A stretch of 64,000 bases of DNA from Marinicella gelatinilytica (GCF_026410405.1 NZ_JAPMLN010000002.1:162944-226943), one strand, 5' to 3'. Positions 16,125 to 25,132 are shown, numbered from the stretch's first letter. Numbers and translations: made by a program. Notes: generated by a model not told the origin, from the sequence alone.

Positions 16125-17588
16125 CTAATTTAATTTAAGTTGATGTTTTTTAATTTTCTGTGCCACAGTGGTATGAGACACGCCCAGCTGCCGCGCCAGT
16201 TTTCGCGTTGATGGATACTTCTGGTACCAGTGTTGCATAAACTGCTTTTCAAATTCGTCCACCGCTTCTTGTAAGGTGAGGTTTTCTAAATCCGTTGATA
16301 AACTGACAGCACCGTCTAAATCCAAATCAGCGGCGGTTATTTCACCGCTGCGATTGACCATCACCGCTTTGTAAAGACATTGACGCAATTGACTGACATT
16401 GCCGGGCCAATAATAACGCTTCATTTTACTCACCGCATCATCATTGAGAATGTGATTGCGGCCAATTTCCTGATTCATTTGTTGTAAAAAATACATGGCC
16501 AGAGGCTCAATATCAGCCAACCGTTCACGCAACGGCAAGACATTTAATCGCAACACATTAATCAGCTCGACCCAGCGGTTATTCATTTGCCCTGACTCTT
16601 GGTATTGACCCAGACGCCTGGAAGATGACGTCATAATCCGGGGGCCATTTTCACCGGCCTGGTGGAAAAATTTGGTTAACTTTTCTTGTACATGATTAGG
16701 CATGAATTCCACATGTGAAAAGAACACAGTACCCTCACGGTTAAGACTTAATACTCCGGGTCGATTATTACGCCCAAACAATAACTGTTCCATGGGCTCG
16801 GCTTTCATTGCCTGACAATCAATCACGGTGAACATATGATGATCGCGATCACTTAAGCTGTGACATGCATGCGCCAACAATGTTTTACCGGTACCGAGCT
16901 CACCGACAATATTTATCGGCGCATCGACCACCGCCACGCGCTTGGCTTTTTGTACCGTCTGAGCAAATGATTCAGAATTAAAGACCAGGTTTTTTAAGCC
17001 GTCAATTTGTTCGCCTTGCACCACATAACTGCTGGCCTGGATTTTTTCATGATCCCGAAACAATAACATCGCCGCCACCGGTTTGTCACCGGCACCTTTA
17101 ATGGATTGCACTTCCAGTAATAGCGTTCCGCCGACGGTTTCGATATTGACCGGCAATTTAGATTCTGCAGCGGCATTGAGTTTATCTTGCCAACCGGCTT
17201 GGGTAAAAACACCTTGCATTGGCACCGGCTTTTGGTCTTTTAAGTTAATTCCAAATCGCTGTTCCGCGGCACCATTGGCATAGGCAATCTGACCTTTGCT
17301 GTTAACGCCTAATACCGGATCAGGCATAACTTGCATTAAAGATGCCAGCATTTGTTGGGTAGCAACCCCCGGCAAGACGTCAATTTGATTAACCCATTTA
17401 ACCCCCGGAACCCGCATAATTTGACTGGCCAAAGTGCCTTGTGTGGCTTTATCGAGATTGTGTGTTTGTAAGTATATTTTGCCGTCTTCAACTTCCAGCT
17501 TTTGCAAATCCGCTTGCTGTGTTTTCAATAAGGCTAAAATATCATCGGTAATACCGAGTTTATTTTCTGTGGTAATGGATAATTTCAT
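16125..17588 (-). CDS. tyrR: TyrR-like transcriptional regulator
   Basis: 487 residues with the TyrR domain order: ACT-like 1-75, PAS about 78-185 ('VLGVNSKGQIAYANGAAE'), AAA+ about 207-425 with Walker A 'GELGTGKTLLA' and 'YWPGNVSQL', and a C-terminal helix-turn-helix 'STRKLARQLGVSHTTVAQK'. As in E. coli TyrR, the sigma-54 contact motif GAFTGA is missing, consistent with a sigma-70 regulator responding to aromatic amino acids. Two TYR-box-like dyads lie between it and the divergent lyase gene, one 2 nt before its own start codon, so it probably represses itself. It heads an operon with sulfurylase/APS kinase, exonuclease and a response regulator. Confidence 0.87.
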   Translation of the reverse strand: MKLSITTENKLGITDDILALLKTQQADLQKLEVEDGKIYLQTHNLDKATQGTLASQIMRVPGVKWVNQIDVLPGVATQQMLASLMQVMPDPVLGVNSKGQIAYANGAAEQRFGINLKDQKPVPMQGVFTQAGWQDKLNAAAESKLPVNIETVGGTLLLEVQSIKGAGDKPVAAMLLFRDHEKIQASSYVVQGEQIDGLKNLVFNSESFAQTVQKAKRVAVVDAPINIVGELGTGKTLLAHACHSLSDRDHHMFTVIDCQAMKAEPMEQLLFGRNNRPGVLSLNREGTVFFSHVEFMPNHVQEKLTKFFHQAGENGPRIMTSSSRRLGQYQESGQMNNRWVELINVLRLNVLPLRERLADIEPLAMYFLQQMNQEIGRNHILNDDAVSKMKRYYWPGNVSQLRQCLYKAVMVNRSGEITAADLDLDGAVSLSTDLENLTLQEAVDEFEKQFMQHWYQKYPSTRKLARQLGVSHTTVAQKIKKHQLKLN

Positions 17589-17590
17589 CG

Positions 17591-17608
17591 TGTAATGATT
17601 TTCTTACA
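17591..17608. promoter_or_regulatory. TYR-box-like operator, tyrR-proximal
   Basis: TGTAAT-n6-CTTACA, against the TyrR consensus TGTAAA-n6-TTTACA (10 of 12 fixed positions). It ends 2 nt before the tyrR start codon, overlapping where the ribosome site would be, which suits autorepression. Confidence 0.6.
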
Positions 17609-17657
17609 ATTATTTTTTATTTTTATTTCAATCACTTATATGTTATTTGATTTTTAT

Positions 17658-17675
17658 TGTAATATTTATTTTACG
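17658..17675. promoter_or_regulatory. TYR-box-like operator, lyase-proximal
   Basis: TGTAAT-n6-TTTACG, 10 of 12 fixed consensus positions. It ends 9 nt upstream of the -35 of the lyase promoter, a position suited to activation, and lies 67 nt centre to centre from the other box. Confidence 0.5.
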
Positions 17676-17684
17676 CATTTTAAC

Positions 17685-17713
17685 TTGGTCTAACAGGACA
17701 CTCAAGCTATAAT
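17685..17713 (+). promoter_or_regulatory. Sigma-70 promoter of the methionine gamma-lyase gene
   Basis: TTGGTC (17685-17690), 17 nt, TATAAT (17708-17713): perfect -10 and spacing. The start codon follows 31 nt after the -10. Confidence 0.65.
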
Positions 17714-17744
17714 TTTATTATGCTTATCACTTGTGACGTAAAAC

Positions 17745-18974
17745 ATGAAAAACAAACATTTACACTTTGCCACGCGCACCATTCATGCCGGTTATGATCC
17801 GCACCAAAACCATGGCGCTTTAACACCACCGATACACACCAGTTCAACATTTGCATTTAATACTGTTGAGCAAGGTGGCGATGCTTTTGCCGGTGAAAAT
17901 GACCATTACATTTATTCGCGTCTGGGCACACCTTCGCAACAGCAATTAGAACAGCGTTTGGCTGACCTGGAAGGCAGTGAAGCAGCTTTAGTGACCGCTT
18001 CCGGCATGGGCGCAATTACCTCAGCCATTTGGTCACTGGTGCAAGCGGGTGATGAGATTATTGCTGATAAAAGTTTGTACGGCTGTACCTTTAGCTTTTT
18101 TGAACATGGCTTAAAGAAATTTGGCGTCACTGTGAACTACATGGACTTGTCGAAACCACAATTTCTAACCGAACACATCACCAAAAGAACCAAACTGGTG
18201 TATACCGAATCACCCAGCAACCCAAACATGCGTCTTGTGGACATTGCCGCAGTGGCAGACATCACACGCCAACACGGCATTAAATTTATGGTTGATAACA
18301 CATTTTGCACACCTTACTTACAAAATCCCATTTCATTGGGCGCTCATATCGTGGTACATTCAGCCACAAAATACCTCGGTGGCCACGGTGATTTGATTGC
18401 CGGCGTGGTGGCAGGATCAGCTGAAGACCTATTACATATCCGACAATTCGGCTTAAAAGATATGACCGGGGCTGTCATTTCAGGTCATGACGTGGCGTTA
18501 CTTATGCGTGGTTTAAAAACCCTGCATGTACGCATGGACAGACATTGTGAAAACGCCCAAAAAGTGGCTGAGTATTTAAACGAAAGCCCTTACATAAAAC
18601 AGGTTGATTATCCCGGACTGAATGGTTTTTCACAGGCGGAACTGGCCAAAAAGCAAATGCGCCAACCCGGCGGCATGCTGGCTTTTGAATTACAAGGCGA
18701 CCGAGCGCAAGCCGCTGCTTTTGTGAATCAATTACAATTAATCTTATGCGCTGTAAGCTTGGGCGACACTGAAAGTCTTATTCAACATCCGGCGTCTATG
18801 ACTCATTCAACCTATACTGAAGAAGAACTCATTGCCCATTTAATCAGCCCCACCTTACTGCGTTTATCGGTGGGACTTGAGCATATCGACGATATCATTG
18901 CCGATATCGATCAAGCCTTAGAGTCGGTCTTTAATGGCGGATCCGGCAATAAAGAGTTATCCGTTTTTGCCTGA
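17745..18974 (+). CDS. megL: Methionine gamma-lyase-like PLP enzyme
   Basis: 409 residues, Cys/Met metabolism PLP-enzyme family. The PLP lysine is in 'VHSATKYLGGHGD' (about 205-217), and the phosphate-binding segment is 'ASGMGAITS'. The sequence 'SLYGCTFSFFEHGLKKFGV' carries the cysteine (about residue 114) and context that mark methionine gamma-lyases rather than cystathionine gamma-lyases or synthases. The reaction would be methionine to methanethiol, 2-oxobutanoate and ammonia. The gene is divergent from tyrR with TYR-box-like sites between. Its last 64 nt overlap the convergent transporter-acyltransferase gene. Distinction from cystathionine gamma-lyase is probable, not certain. Confidence 0.8.
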   Translation: MKNKHLHFATRTIHAGYDPHQNHGALTPPIHTSSTFAFNTVEQGGDAFAGENDHYIYSRLGTPSQQQLEQRLADLEGSEAALVTASGMGAITSAIWSLVQAGDEIIADKSLYGCTFSFFEHGLKKFGVTVNYMDLSKPQFLTEHITKRTKLVYTESPSNPNMRLVDIAAVADITRQHGIKFMVDNTFCTPYLQNPISLGAHIVVHSATKYLGGHGDLIAGVVAGSAEDLLHIRQFGLKDMTGAVISGHDVALLMRGLKTLHVRMDRHCENAQKVAEYLNESPYIKQVDYPGLNGFSQAELAKKQMRQPGGMLAFELQGDRAQAAAFVNQLQLILCAVSLGDTESLIQHPASMTHSTYTEEELIAHLISPTLLRLSVGLEHIDDIIADIDQALESVFNGGSGNKELSVFA

Positions 18975-20839
18975 TTTTTTAAAGCAATCACCCGCCGTTG
19001 CAATTCAACGGCGGTCACTTCTTCAGGTACCATCGGCTCACCAACAATCAGTTCAATACGTGCCCAAAATTTCCGTGGCCATCGCTGATACCATTTTTTA
19101 CCGTAGCGCGAGAACATACTGCCCCACAAGTTATGCAACGCCATTGGCACCACCGGCACCGGATATTTCTGCAAGACTTTTTCAATGCCCCGCTTAAATT
19201 CACCCACCTGACCATCATCCGTTAATCGGCCTTCGGGGAAAACAACCACCACTTCGCCGGCCTCAAGCCGCTCATAGATTTGTCGATAGGCTTCTGCCAG
19301 AACTTCAGGGTTTTCCTGCTCTGAAGCAATCGGGATACAGCGCGCCAGACGAAAAATCCAGTGCAAGACAGGCATTTGATAAATTCGATGATGCATGACA
19401 TAGCGTACCGGCCGCGGGGAACGGGCTGAAATAATCACCGGATCCATAAAACTGATGTGATTACAGGCCAGAATCACGCCACCTTCTGATGGAATATTGT
19501 GCAAACCCTGATAGCGTGTGCGATAAATCAAGGTACTCACCACCCAGGCCACAAGTCGGACAATAAAATCCGGCATTAACTTGAATATAATCAAACTGAC
19601 GATAATATGCAGTCCGATGGTAATCATAAACAGCTGAGGTATAGACCAGTTAAGCACAGCCAATACCACCATACCCAGTATTGCAGCCACCACCATAAAC
19701 AGGGCGTTATATATATTATTACCGGCTATCATACGCGACACCCAGGATTTTTCCGCACGGGCCTGCACCATGGAATACAAGGGCACGATGTATAAGCCAC
19801 CAAACACGCCTATCATCAACAAATCAAAATTGATGCGGTAGGTGCCGGCAAAGGCGAGCACCTCGGCTAAGCCAACAATCCCTTCAACCTCCAGTTCCAT
19901 ACCCATACCGGCAATCGATAAATCCATACCAAATATCGCCAAACCCAAAGCCCCAATCGGCACCAATCCGATTTCAACCCGCCGGTTGGACAGTTTTTCA
20001 CATAACAATGAACCAACACCAATACCGACGGAAAACATGGTCAACAACAAAGTCACCACATGCTCATTGCCGTGCAGAACCAACCGCGTAAAATTAGGCA
20101 TCTGTGCTAAAAACACCGAACCAAAAAACCAAAACCAAGAAATTCCCATCACTGCTAAAAAAATATCCCGGTGTTTTCTGACAACCCGGAGGTTAGCAGC
20201 AGTGGCTCGCCATAAACGCCAGTCCAGTTTAATCCCCGGCTCTGCCGCCGGTGTGAGAGGAATTTGACGGGCCGATACATACCCTAAAGTGGCAAAACCC
20301 ACAACCGCCAAAGAAATCGGCACAAAAGAATCCATGGCAATCAAAATACCGCCTAAAATGGTGCCCAATAAAATCGAAATAAAGGTACTGGATTCCACTA
20401 AGCCATTGCCACCCATCAACTCATGGCGATTCAGTTTTTCCGGTAAATAGCCATATTTAACCGGACCAAATAAAGACGATTGTGACCCCATCAAAAACAA
20501 AACAAAAATCAACAAACCCACATGATTGAGGTAGAAGCCGACAGAAGCCAGCAACATAATAACAATTTCACCCATTTTAACGCGGCGAATCAGCACATCT
20601 TTCGGGTATTTATCCGCCACCTGTCCGGCAAAAGCCGAGAACAAGAAAAACGGCAAAATAAACAAACCAAAGGCTAAGTTGGTGAGCAGATTAATGTGCT
20701 GTTCTGCCACCTGAAAAGCAATCATAATAATCAGTGCATTTTTAAAGACATTGTCATTAAAGGCACCAAAAAACTGGGTCAGAAAAAACGGCAAATATCG
20801 ACGTTCTTTCAGTAGATGGAATTGTGAGTGTGTGCTCAT
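18911..20839 (-). CDS. Lysophospholipid transporter (LplT-like) fused to PlsC acyltransferase
   Basis: 642 residues. Residues about 1-415 form a 12-segment MFS transporter of the LplT type ('FLTQFFGAFNDNVFKNALI' at 17-35). Residues about 430-625 form a PlsC-type acyltransferase with H-x4-D as 'CNHISFMDPVI' and 'VVFPEGRLTDDG'. This is the Aas/LplT lysophospholipid repair arrangement without the acyl-ACP synthetase domain. The likely role is flipping lysophospholipid inward and re-acylating it. Its 3' end overlaps the convergent lyase gene by 64 nt, and those last codons (Asp/Ser/Pro/Lys-rich tail) lie outside the enzyme fold. Confidence 0.88.
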   Translation of the reverse strand: MSTHSQFHLLKERRYLPFFLTQFFGAFNDNVFKNALIIMIAFQVAEQHINLLTNLAFGLFILPFFLFSAFAGQVADKYPKDVLIRRVKMGEIVIMLLASVGFYLNHVGLLIFVLFLMGSQSSLFGPVKYGYLPEKLNRHELMGGNGLVESSTFISILLGTILGGILIAMDSFVPISLAVVGFATLGYVSARQIPLTPAAEPGIKLDWRLWRATAANLRVVRKHRDIFLAVMGISWFWFFGSVFLAQMPNFTRLVLHGNEHVVTLLLTMFSVGIGVGSLLCEKLSNRRVEIGLVPIGALGLAIFGMDLSIAGMGMELEVEGIVGLAEVLAFAGTYRINFDLLMIGVFGGLYIVPLYSMVQARAEKSWVSRMIAGNNIYNALFMVVAAILGMVVLAVLNWSIPQLFMITIGLHIIVSLIIFKLMPDFIVRLVAWVVSTLIYRTRYQGLHNIPSEGGVILACNHISFMDPVIISARSPRPVRYVMHHRIYQMPVLHWIFRLARCIPIASEQENPEVLAEAYRQIYERLEAGEVVVVFPEGRLTDDGQVGEFKRGIEKVLQKYPVPVVPMALHNLWGSMFSRYGKKWYQRWPRKFWARIELIVGEPMVPEEVTAVELQRRVIALKNQAKTDNSLLPDPPLKTDSKA

Positions 20840-20939
20840 AGAATGATTTTATCAACAGAGGGATCAGAATGACTCACCAATCTTATGATATGGCGAAAAA
20901 ATATCAAACAATGCGACGTATTTGGCAAAATATCCAGAA

Positions 20940-21683
20940 TCAATCCACCTTTTTAAACTCAAGTATAGACTGTTCATCCGCATTTAAAAGCGTCAGTTTT
21001 AAATCTGATAACTGATAATGCTTAATTTGATTAAGCGCTTGCGTAAATTCGTCTGCCAGTTTCATATCCGGACATGCCATCAAAGTACTGGCCAAAGCAC
21101 CGAATTCAATTCGACCCTGACCGAGCGTTTCAATGCCACCGGATAAGCGATTACAACTGTCTGTACCAAACACCTGCATTTTGTTTAAATTAAATTCTAA
21201 ACTCGGTCGTTGTTGCCTGTCATTGAGCGCAGTCATTGACTCAATATCTCGGCCGTTAAGTTCTTTTAATGCCCAAATATCATGCAGCCGCAGGGTCTCA
21301 TCGGCTTGTTTATCAAGGACTTCAAGCAATTCATAACGAATCGACGAGGCATCGGCGGGGACTTGTGCGGCCGGTAATTGGGTTTCTTTTACCCGGATTT
21401 TATAGACATAACCGAGTTCATAATCAAAACCTTCAATCGGTGCATAAAACAAGGACCAGTTCTCAATATTGGCTTGTTCTTGATTATCCTGATTAATTTT
21501 CTGCACTTGCAGGCACAGACGTTCGCCCACACCCTGACAAGTTCGTTGCCAGCTGTTGACCCAATAGATTTGTTCAGAACTGGTCTGATCATCCGTCTTT
21601 ATCGATGTGTTTTTATCGTGCTGAGTCATGTGACTGCAACCGGCCAGAAGAATAAGCAGGAAAATTGACAGTGGTTTGTACAT
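20940..21683 (-). CDS. DUF4377/META-domain lipoprotein
   Basis: 247 residues. Lipoprotein signal with 'LLAGCSH' (Cys about 16). Residues about 40-130 resemble DUF4377 ('CQGVGERLCLQVQK', 'FDYELGYVYKIRVKE'). Residues about 135-245 are a META (HslJ-like) domain with 'VFGTDSCNRLSGGIE' and 'STLMACPDM'. Such lipoproteins sit in the outer membrane and are linked to envelope or heat stress, without a known reaction. It lies about 65 nt after the M23 peptidase gene on the same strand. Confidence 0.8.
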   Translation of the reverse strand: MYKPLSIFLLILLAGCSHMTQHDKNTSIKTDDQTSSEQIYWVNSWQRTCQGVGERLCLQVQKINQDNQEQANIENWSLFYAPIEGFDYELGYVYKIRVKETQLPAAQVPADASSIRYELLEVLDKQADETLRLHDIWALKELNGRDIESMTALNDRQQRPSLEFNLNKMQVFGTDSCNRLSGGIETLGQGRIEFGALASTLMACPDMKLADEFTQALNQIKHYQLSDLKLTLLNADEQSILEFKKVD

Positions 21684-21748
21684 GGTAACCTCCGGTAAAT
21701 ATGATTCTATGATGGCACAAGCTGGTTGAAAATTGAGTGAATATCAAC

Positions 21749-22564
21749 TTACTCAGCCTCTTGTGGTGGTAACAACAATTGAGGATCCAAGCGCACATCC
21801 GTACCTAAATTAATGCGCCAATCCAAATGCGGTCCGGTGGCTCGACCGGTCATGCCGATTTCACCGATTTTATCACCTTGCTGTACAACTTGACCGACTT
21901 CGACATTGACCTGACTTAAATGTAAATAGGTGGAATTTAAACCATAGCCGTGATCAAGAATAACTGTGCCGCCGGTGTAATAATGATCATCCACCGCCAT
22001 GGTCACGGTGCCTGCAATCGGTGCCACCACTTCAGAGCCGGTGGCATTGGCAATGTCCATGCCGTAGTGAGGCCGTTTGGGCTCACCATTAAGAATACGA
22101 CGACTGCCGTACACGCCGCTGACGCGACCGGTGGCCGGCCAGATAAAGTCTTGTAGATAATACCGCTGCTCAGACCACACTGAACGGGCACGTTTCACTT
22201 CGGCCTGTTCTTTTTTTATCCGTTCCCAGAAACTGGCCGGGGGATTGACCTTATCAGCCGGTAAACCATCAATGCGTTCTTCGGGGAAATCACGTTTTTC
22301 GACATCGATAGATAACTGATGGGTTTGGCCTCGGTGAGTGATGGCCAGGTTTTTGGGCTGTTCATCAAAACGCCCAAAACCAAACATAAAGTAGCCTTCA
22401 GCATCTGCTTTAACCACTTCATCGTCAATACGAACCGCCGCATCCGGATTGGTTTGGGCAATCAACAAGCCACCTTGCACCGCCTGCCCTTTGATATTGA
22501 GAAAATAATCATCGGCAGATACCGACAATGTGGTCAATAAAAGTATCAAAGCTACTAATTTCAT
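21749..22564 (-). CDS. M23-family metallopeptidase, exported
   Basis: 271 residues from the ATG at 22564 (a TTG at 22570 would add two residues before the signal). Signal peptide to 'LSVSA' (about 19), an N-terminal beta domain, then the LytM/M23 domain from about 150: 'PHYGMDIANATGSEVVAP' gives the first His and Asp ligands, and 'GRATGPHLDWRIN' is the usual H-x-H site. Here the second His is Asp. Expected role is peptidoglycan endopeptidase, or an amidase activator if the altered site is inactive. Divergent from tsaB with 45 nt between starts. Confidence 0.85.
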   Translation of the reverse strand: MKLVALILLLTTLSVSADDYFLNIKGQAVQGGLLIAQTNPDAAVRIDDEVVKADAEGYFMFGFGRFDEQPKNLAITHRGQTHQLSIDVEKRDFPEERIDGLPADKVNPPASFWERIKKEQAEVKRARSVWSEQRYYLQDFIWPATGRVSGVYGSRRILNGEPKRPHYGMDIANATGSEVVAPIAGTVTMAVDDHYYTGGTVILDHGYGLNSTYLHLSQVNVEVGQVVQQGDKIGEIGMTGRATGPHLDWRINLGTDVRLDPQLLLPPQEAE

Positions 22565-22609
22565 ACCCAATTCTCTTATAATAAATGCAACATTTTAACA
22601 CCAAACACC

Positions 22610-23272
22610 ATGAACCTCATCGCCATCGAAACCGCCACCGAACAATGCGCCCTCGGATTATTGCACAACGGCCAAATCAGCACTACCGCAGAAATCGCGC
22701 CACAACAACATGCCAACATTATTTTGGATCGACTTGAAGGCTTATTAACTGATGCCGGGCTCAAAAAGTCACAACTTGACGGCATCGTTTTCGGCCTCGG
22801 CCCCGGCGCCTTTACCGGCGTACGCATCGCCTTTGCAGTGACCCAGGGTCTGGCACTGGCACTGGCTATTCCGGTTTTGGGTGTTTCAACCTTAGAAAAT
22901 ATAGCCTGGCAGATTTTTCAAAAAAATCCCAATCAAGAACAACACATTCTGATTGCCAACGACGCCCGCATGGACGAAGTTTATTGGGCCGAATTCAAAG
23001 CCCACAAAGGCCGACTCATCCGGCTAAATGCCGACCGGGTCAGCAAACCAAAAGCGGTTAATTTAAAAGACTTTGATACCGCCGCTGGCAGCGCCTTTCA
23101 TGATTTATTGCGCGAGCAAATTAAAGACAATGAAACACGCCCCATTGATGCCAACATCTTACCCGACGCCCGGGCCTTATTAGAAATCGCCCAAAGCCGC
23201 TTTCAATCAGACCAACAAAACATCGCCGATATCCAGCCCCTCTATGTGCGCGATAAAGTGGTTTTTAGTTAA
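22610..23272 (+). CDS. tsaB: tRNA threonylcarbamoyladenosine biosynthesis protein TsaB
   Basis: 220 residues, normal length. N-terminal 'LIAIETATEQCALGLL', 'QQHANIILDRLEGLL' and 'GLGPGAFTGVRIAFAVTQGLA' (about 62-82) are the TsaB form of the ASKHA fold. It lacks the metal-binding histidines of its partner TsaD, as expected for the scaffold subunit of the t6A37 synthase. A CPxCG protein gene follows 17 nt after its stop. Confidence 0.93.
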   Translation: MNLIAIETATEQCALGLLHNGQISTTAEIAPQQHANIILDRLEGLLTDAGLKKSQLDGIVFGLGPGAFTGVRIAFAVTQGLALALAIPVLGVSTLENIAWQIFQKNPNQEQHILIANDARMDEVYWAEFKAHKGRLIRLNADRVSKPKAVNLKDFDTAAGSAFHDLLREQIKDNETRPIDANILPDARALLEIAQSRFQSDQQNIADIQPLYVRDKVVFS

Positions 23273-23289
23273 TCATTTTTCTAAATGAC

Positions 23290-23481
23290 ATGAACGGTTT
23301 AGAAACAACCCAAATACAATGCCCTTACTGCTGGGAAACTTTTGAAACGGTGGTGGATTGTTCAGTGGTTGAACAACAGTATGTTGAGGACTGCTATGTC
23401 TGCTGTCAGCCGATTGTTTTTCAGGTAACAAGCGATGGTGAACAAATCACTGAACTTCGCATATCAGCCGAAAATCAGTAA
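23290..23481 (+). CDS. CPxCG-motif cysteine-rich protein
   Basis: 63 residues. Two cysteine pairs, 'CPYCWE' (11-16) and 'CYVCCQP' (35-41), should bind one zinc, as in the small CPXCG-motif family of proteobacteria. The first pair reads CPYC-W in place of the usual CPxC-G. The function of the family is not established. It follows tsaB closely and is convergent with the extensin-like gene (8 nt between stops). Confidence 0.85.
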   Translation: MNGLETTQIQCPYCWETFETVVDCSVVEQQYVEDCYVCCQPIVFQVTSDGEQITELRISAENQ

Positions 23482-23489
23482 CCGTCTGG

Positions 23490-24203
23490 TTATCGACAAA
23501 TCGACCAAGCACCTTGATCAAAGTGGAAGTGGTTTTTGTGCAAATCATTATAATTTGGGCCTAAAACGGTGGAAAAACGCTTGCAGGCGGATTGATGAAT
23601 TGCGGTTAGAAACGTGCCTTTTTCGGAGTCTTTTCCCCAATCTTTTAAAACCGATATTTCTCTGCCATCAGCCAACACAAAACCGGCGATATCAATGGCA
23701 TTGGCATAGGCATGCTGACTACGGCGGCCTTGTCTGGCGTTATTGATATTGCGGCAGGCGTAGGTGCCGTAATGACGCACGCGGATGATTTTTTGGTTAA
23801 ATAATTTTATCGCCAAGGGTTGCAAATCATGTCGCTCCCAAATCGCAAGCGCCACCAGCGCCGGACACTTTAAAACAATGTCACCACCGTAAGAAATACC
23901 GGATTGTTGCAGCATGGCGACGTTTTTATAGGCACAGTTTTCACCGGTTTTTTGGTCTTCAATTTTTTCGAATGTTAACGTGCTGTTTTCAAGTACAGCA
24001 AAGCATTCATCAGGGTGGCTTTTCAGTCGGTTTATCTTTGTTTTGGTGACGAATGTGGGTTTGTCAGCGATACGCAGGGGTTGAAACGGATTAACGTTAT
24101 CCGGCAAGAAAAGCATAATCAGCTTGTAACAGCCAAACCCGATCAGCAACAACATCAGCACAACAGCAATGAACCGAAGCGTCTTGCCGGCGCGTGTATT
24201 CAT
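23490..24203 (-). CDS. Extensin-like C-terminal domain protein, membrane-anchored
   Basis: 237 residues. One transmembrane segment at about 9-30, then the Extensin-like_C domain: 'CAYKNVAMLQ', 'LKCPALVALAIWE', 'YACRNINN' and the metal-site patterns 'SQHAYANAIDIAGF' (about 167-180) and 'HKNHFHFD' (about 220). These are D-Ala-D-Ala carboxypeptidase-like zinc motifs, so a peptidoglycan hydrolase in the periplasm is likely. It starts directly after the stop of the esterase gene, one transcript. Confidence 0.82.
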   Translation of the reverse strand: MNTRAGKTLRFIAVVLMLLLIGFGCYKLIMLFLPDNVNPFQPLRIADKPTFVTKTKINRLKSHPDECFAVLENSTLTFEKIEDQKTGENCAYKNVAMLQQSGISYGGDIVLKCPALVALAIWERHDLQPLAIKLFNQKIIRVRHYGTYACRNINNARQGRRSQHAYANAIDIAGFVLADGREISVLKDWGKDSEKGTFLTAIHQSACKRFSTVLGPNYNDLHKNHFHFDQGAWSICR

Positions 24204-25085
24204 TTATCGTGGCTCTGTCTCGCTTAAGACCCGCTGAAAAAAATCATCCATAACCTCGGCCACATCGATTTCATCGGCAAACCATGGGTGGATTTTCAGC
24301 AATGTCATAACATGCCCGATGTCTTCATATAAAACCGTTTCTACCCAATTGCCAGCGACTTTTAACTGATTACCGAAGGTATCGAAATTAAAACGCCCAA
24401 CGGTGTTATCGCCCATGCTATGGATTAATTTTATCGGCGGTTCACTGCCATCCACAAAATGATTCACTTTCATTTTGTCAAAATTCTCCGCTCCAAAAGT
24501 CTCGATATATTGTGGTTTTTTTGGGGTAAAATTATAAGGACCGGCCAAACCCACAAAGGATTTAATGTCTTGAATATCCACGCCAACTTGTGTCAGATAG
24601 CGTTTGTCGGTGACCAGTAAAGCCCCGGTGTGGGCGCCGGCCGAATGACCGGCCAGCAGCAATTGATTGGCATTACCGCCGTAATCGGCGATGTTGTTGT
24701 TAACCCAAGCGATGGCCAATGCAATGTCTTCAACAAAGGTCGGGAATCTGCCATCGGGGTATTTAATGTAATCGGGTATCACCACCAAGTAGCCTTTTCT
24801 CACCAAAGCATCCGCGACAAAATGGTGTTGTTCTTTACTGCCTTTACTCCAGCCGCCACCGTAAACAAAAATCACCACGGGCGCATGAGCATTGTCTTTT
24901 TGGGGATAAATATTGAGTTTTTGCCAAGACTCAGAACCGTAGGCAATGTTTTTTTCGGATTGAATGGGGTGACTTATTTTTATTCCGGTATTAAACAGAA
25001 ATGAGCCGACACCGGCGGAGGCTTGATAACTGGTGAACATAGTGGCAACAACCATTGTTGAGAACAATAAAAAACGTCTTATCAT
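24204..25085 (-). CDS. Exported alpha/beta hydrolase (esterase/lipase-like)
   Basis: 293 residues. Signal peptide to 'YQASA' (about 24). The oxyanion region reads 'VIFVYGGGWSKGSKE' (about 71-85, HGG-like with Tyr in place of His) and the nucleophile elbow 'LLAGHSAGAHTGALL' (about 142-156, Ser in GHSAG). A C-terminal 'HVMTLLKIHPW' supplies the candidate catalytic His. This fits the BD-FAE/carboxylesterase group, acting in the periplasm or outside. First gene of a pair with the extensin-like gene. Confidence 0.83.
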   Translation of the reverse strand: MIRRFLLFSTMVVATMFTSYQASAGVGSFLFNTGIKISHPIQSEKNIAYGSESWQKLNIYPQKDNAHAPVVIFVYGGGWSKGSKEQHHFVADALVRKGYLVVIPDYIKYPDGRFPTFVEDIALAIAWVNNNIADYGGNANQLLLAGHSAGAHTGALLVTDKRYLTQVGVDIQDIKSFVGLAGPYNFTPKKPQYIETFGAENFDKMKVNHFVDGSEPPIKLIHSMGDNTVGRFNFDTFGNQLKVAGNWVETVLYEDIGHVMTLLKIHPWFADEIDVAEVMDDFFQRVLSETEPR

Positions 25086-25132
25086 GGGAGAAGATATTTA
25101 AAAACTTGAACTTATCACAGTCCCTGTGAAAA

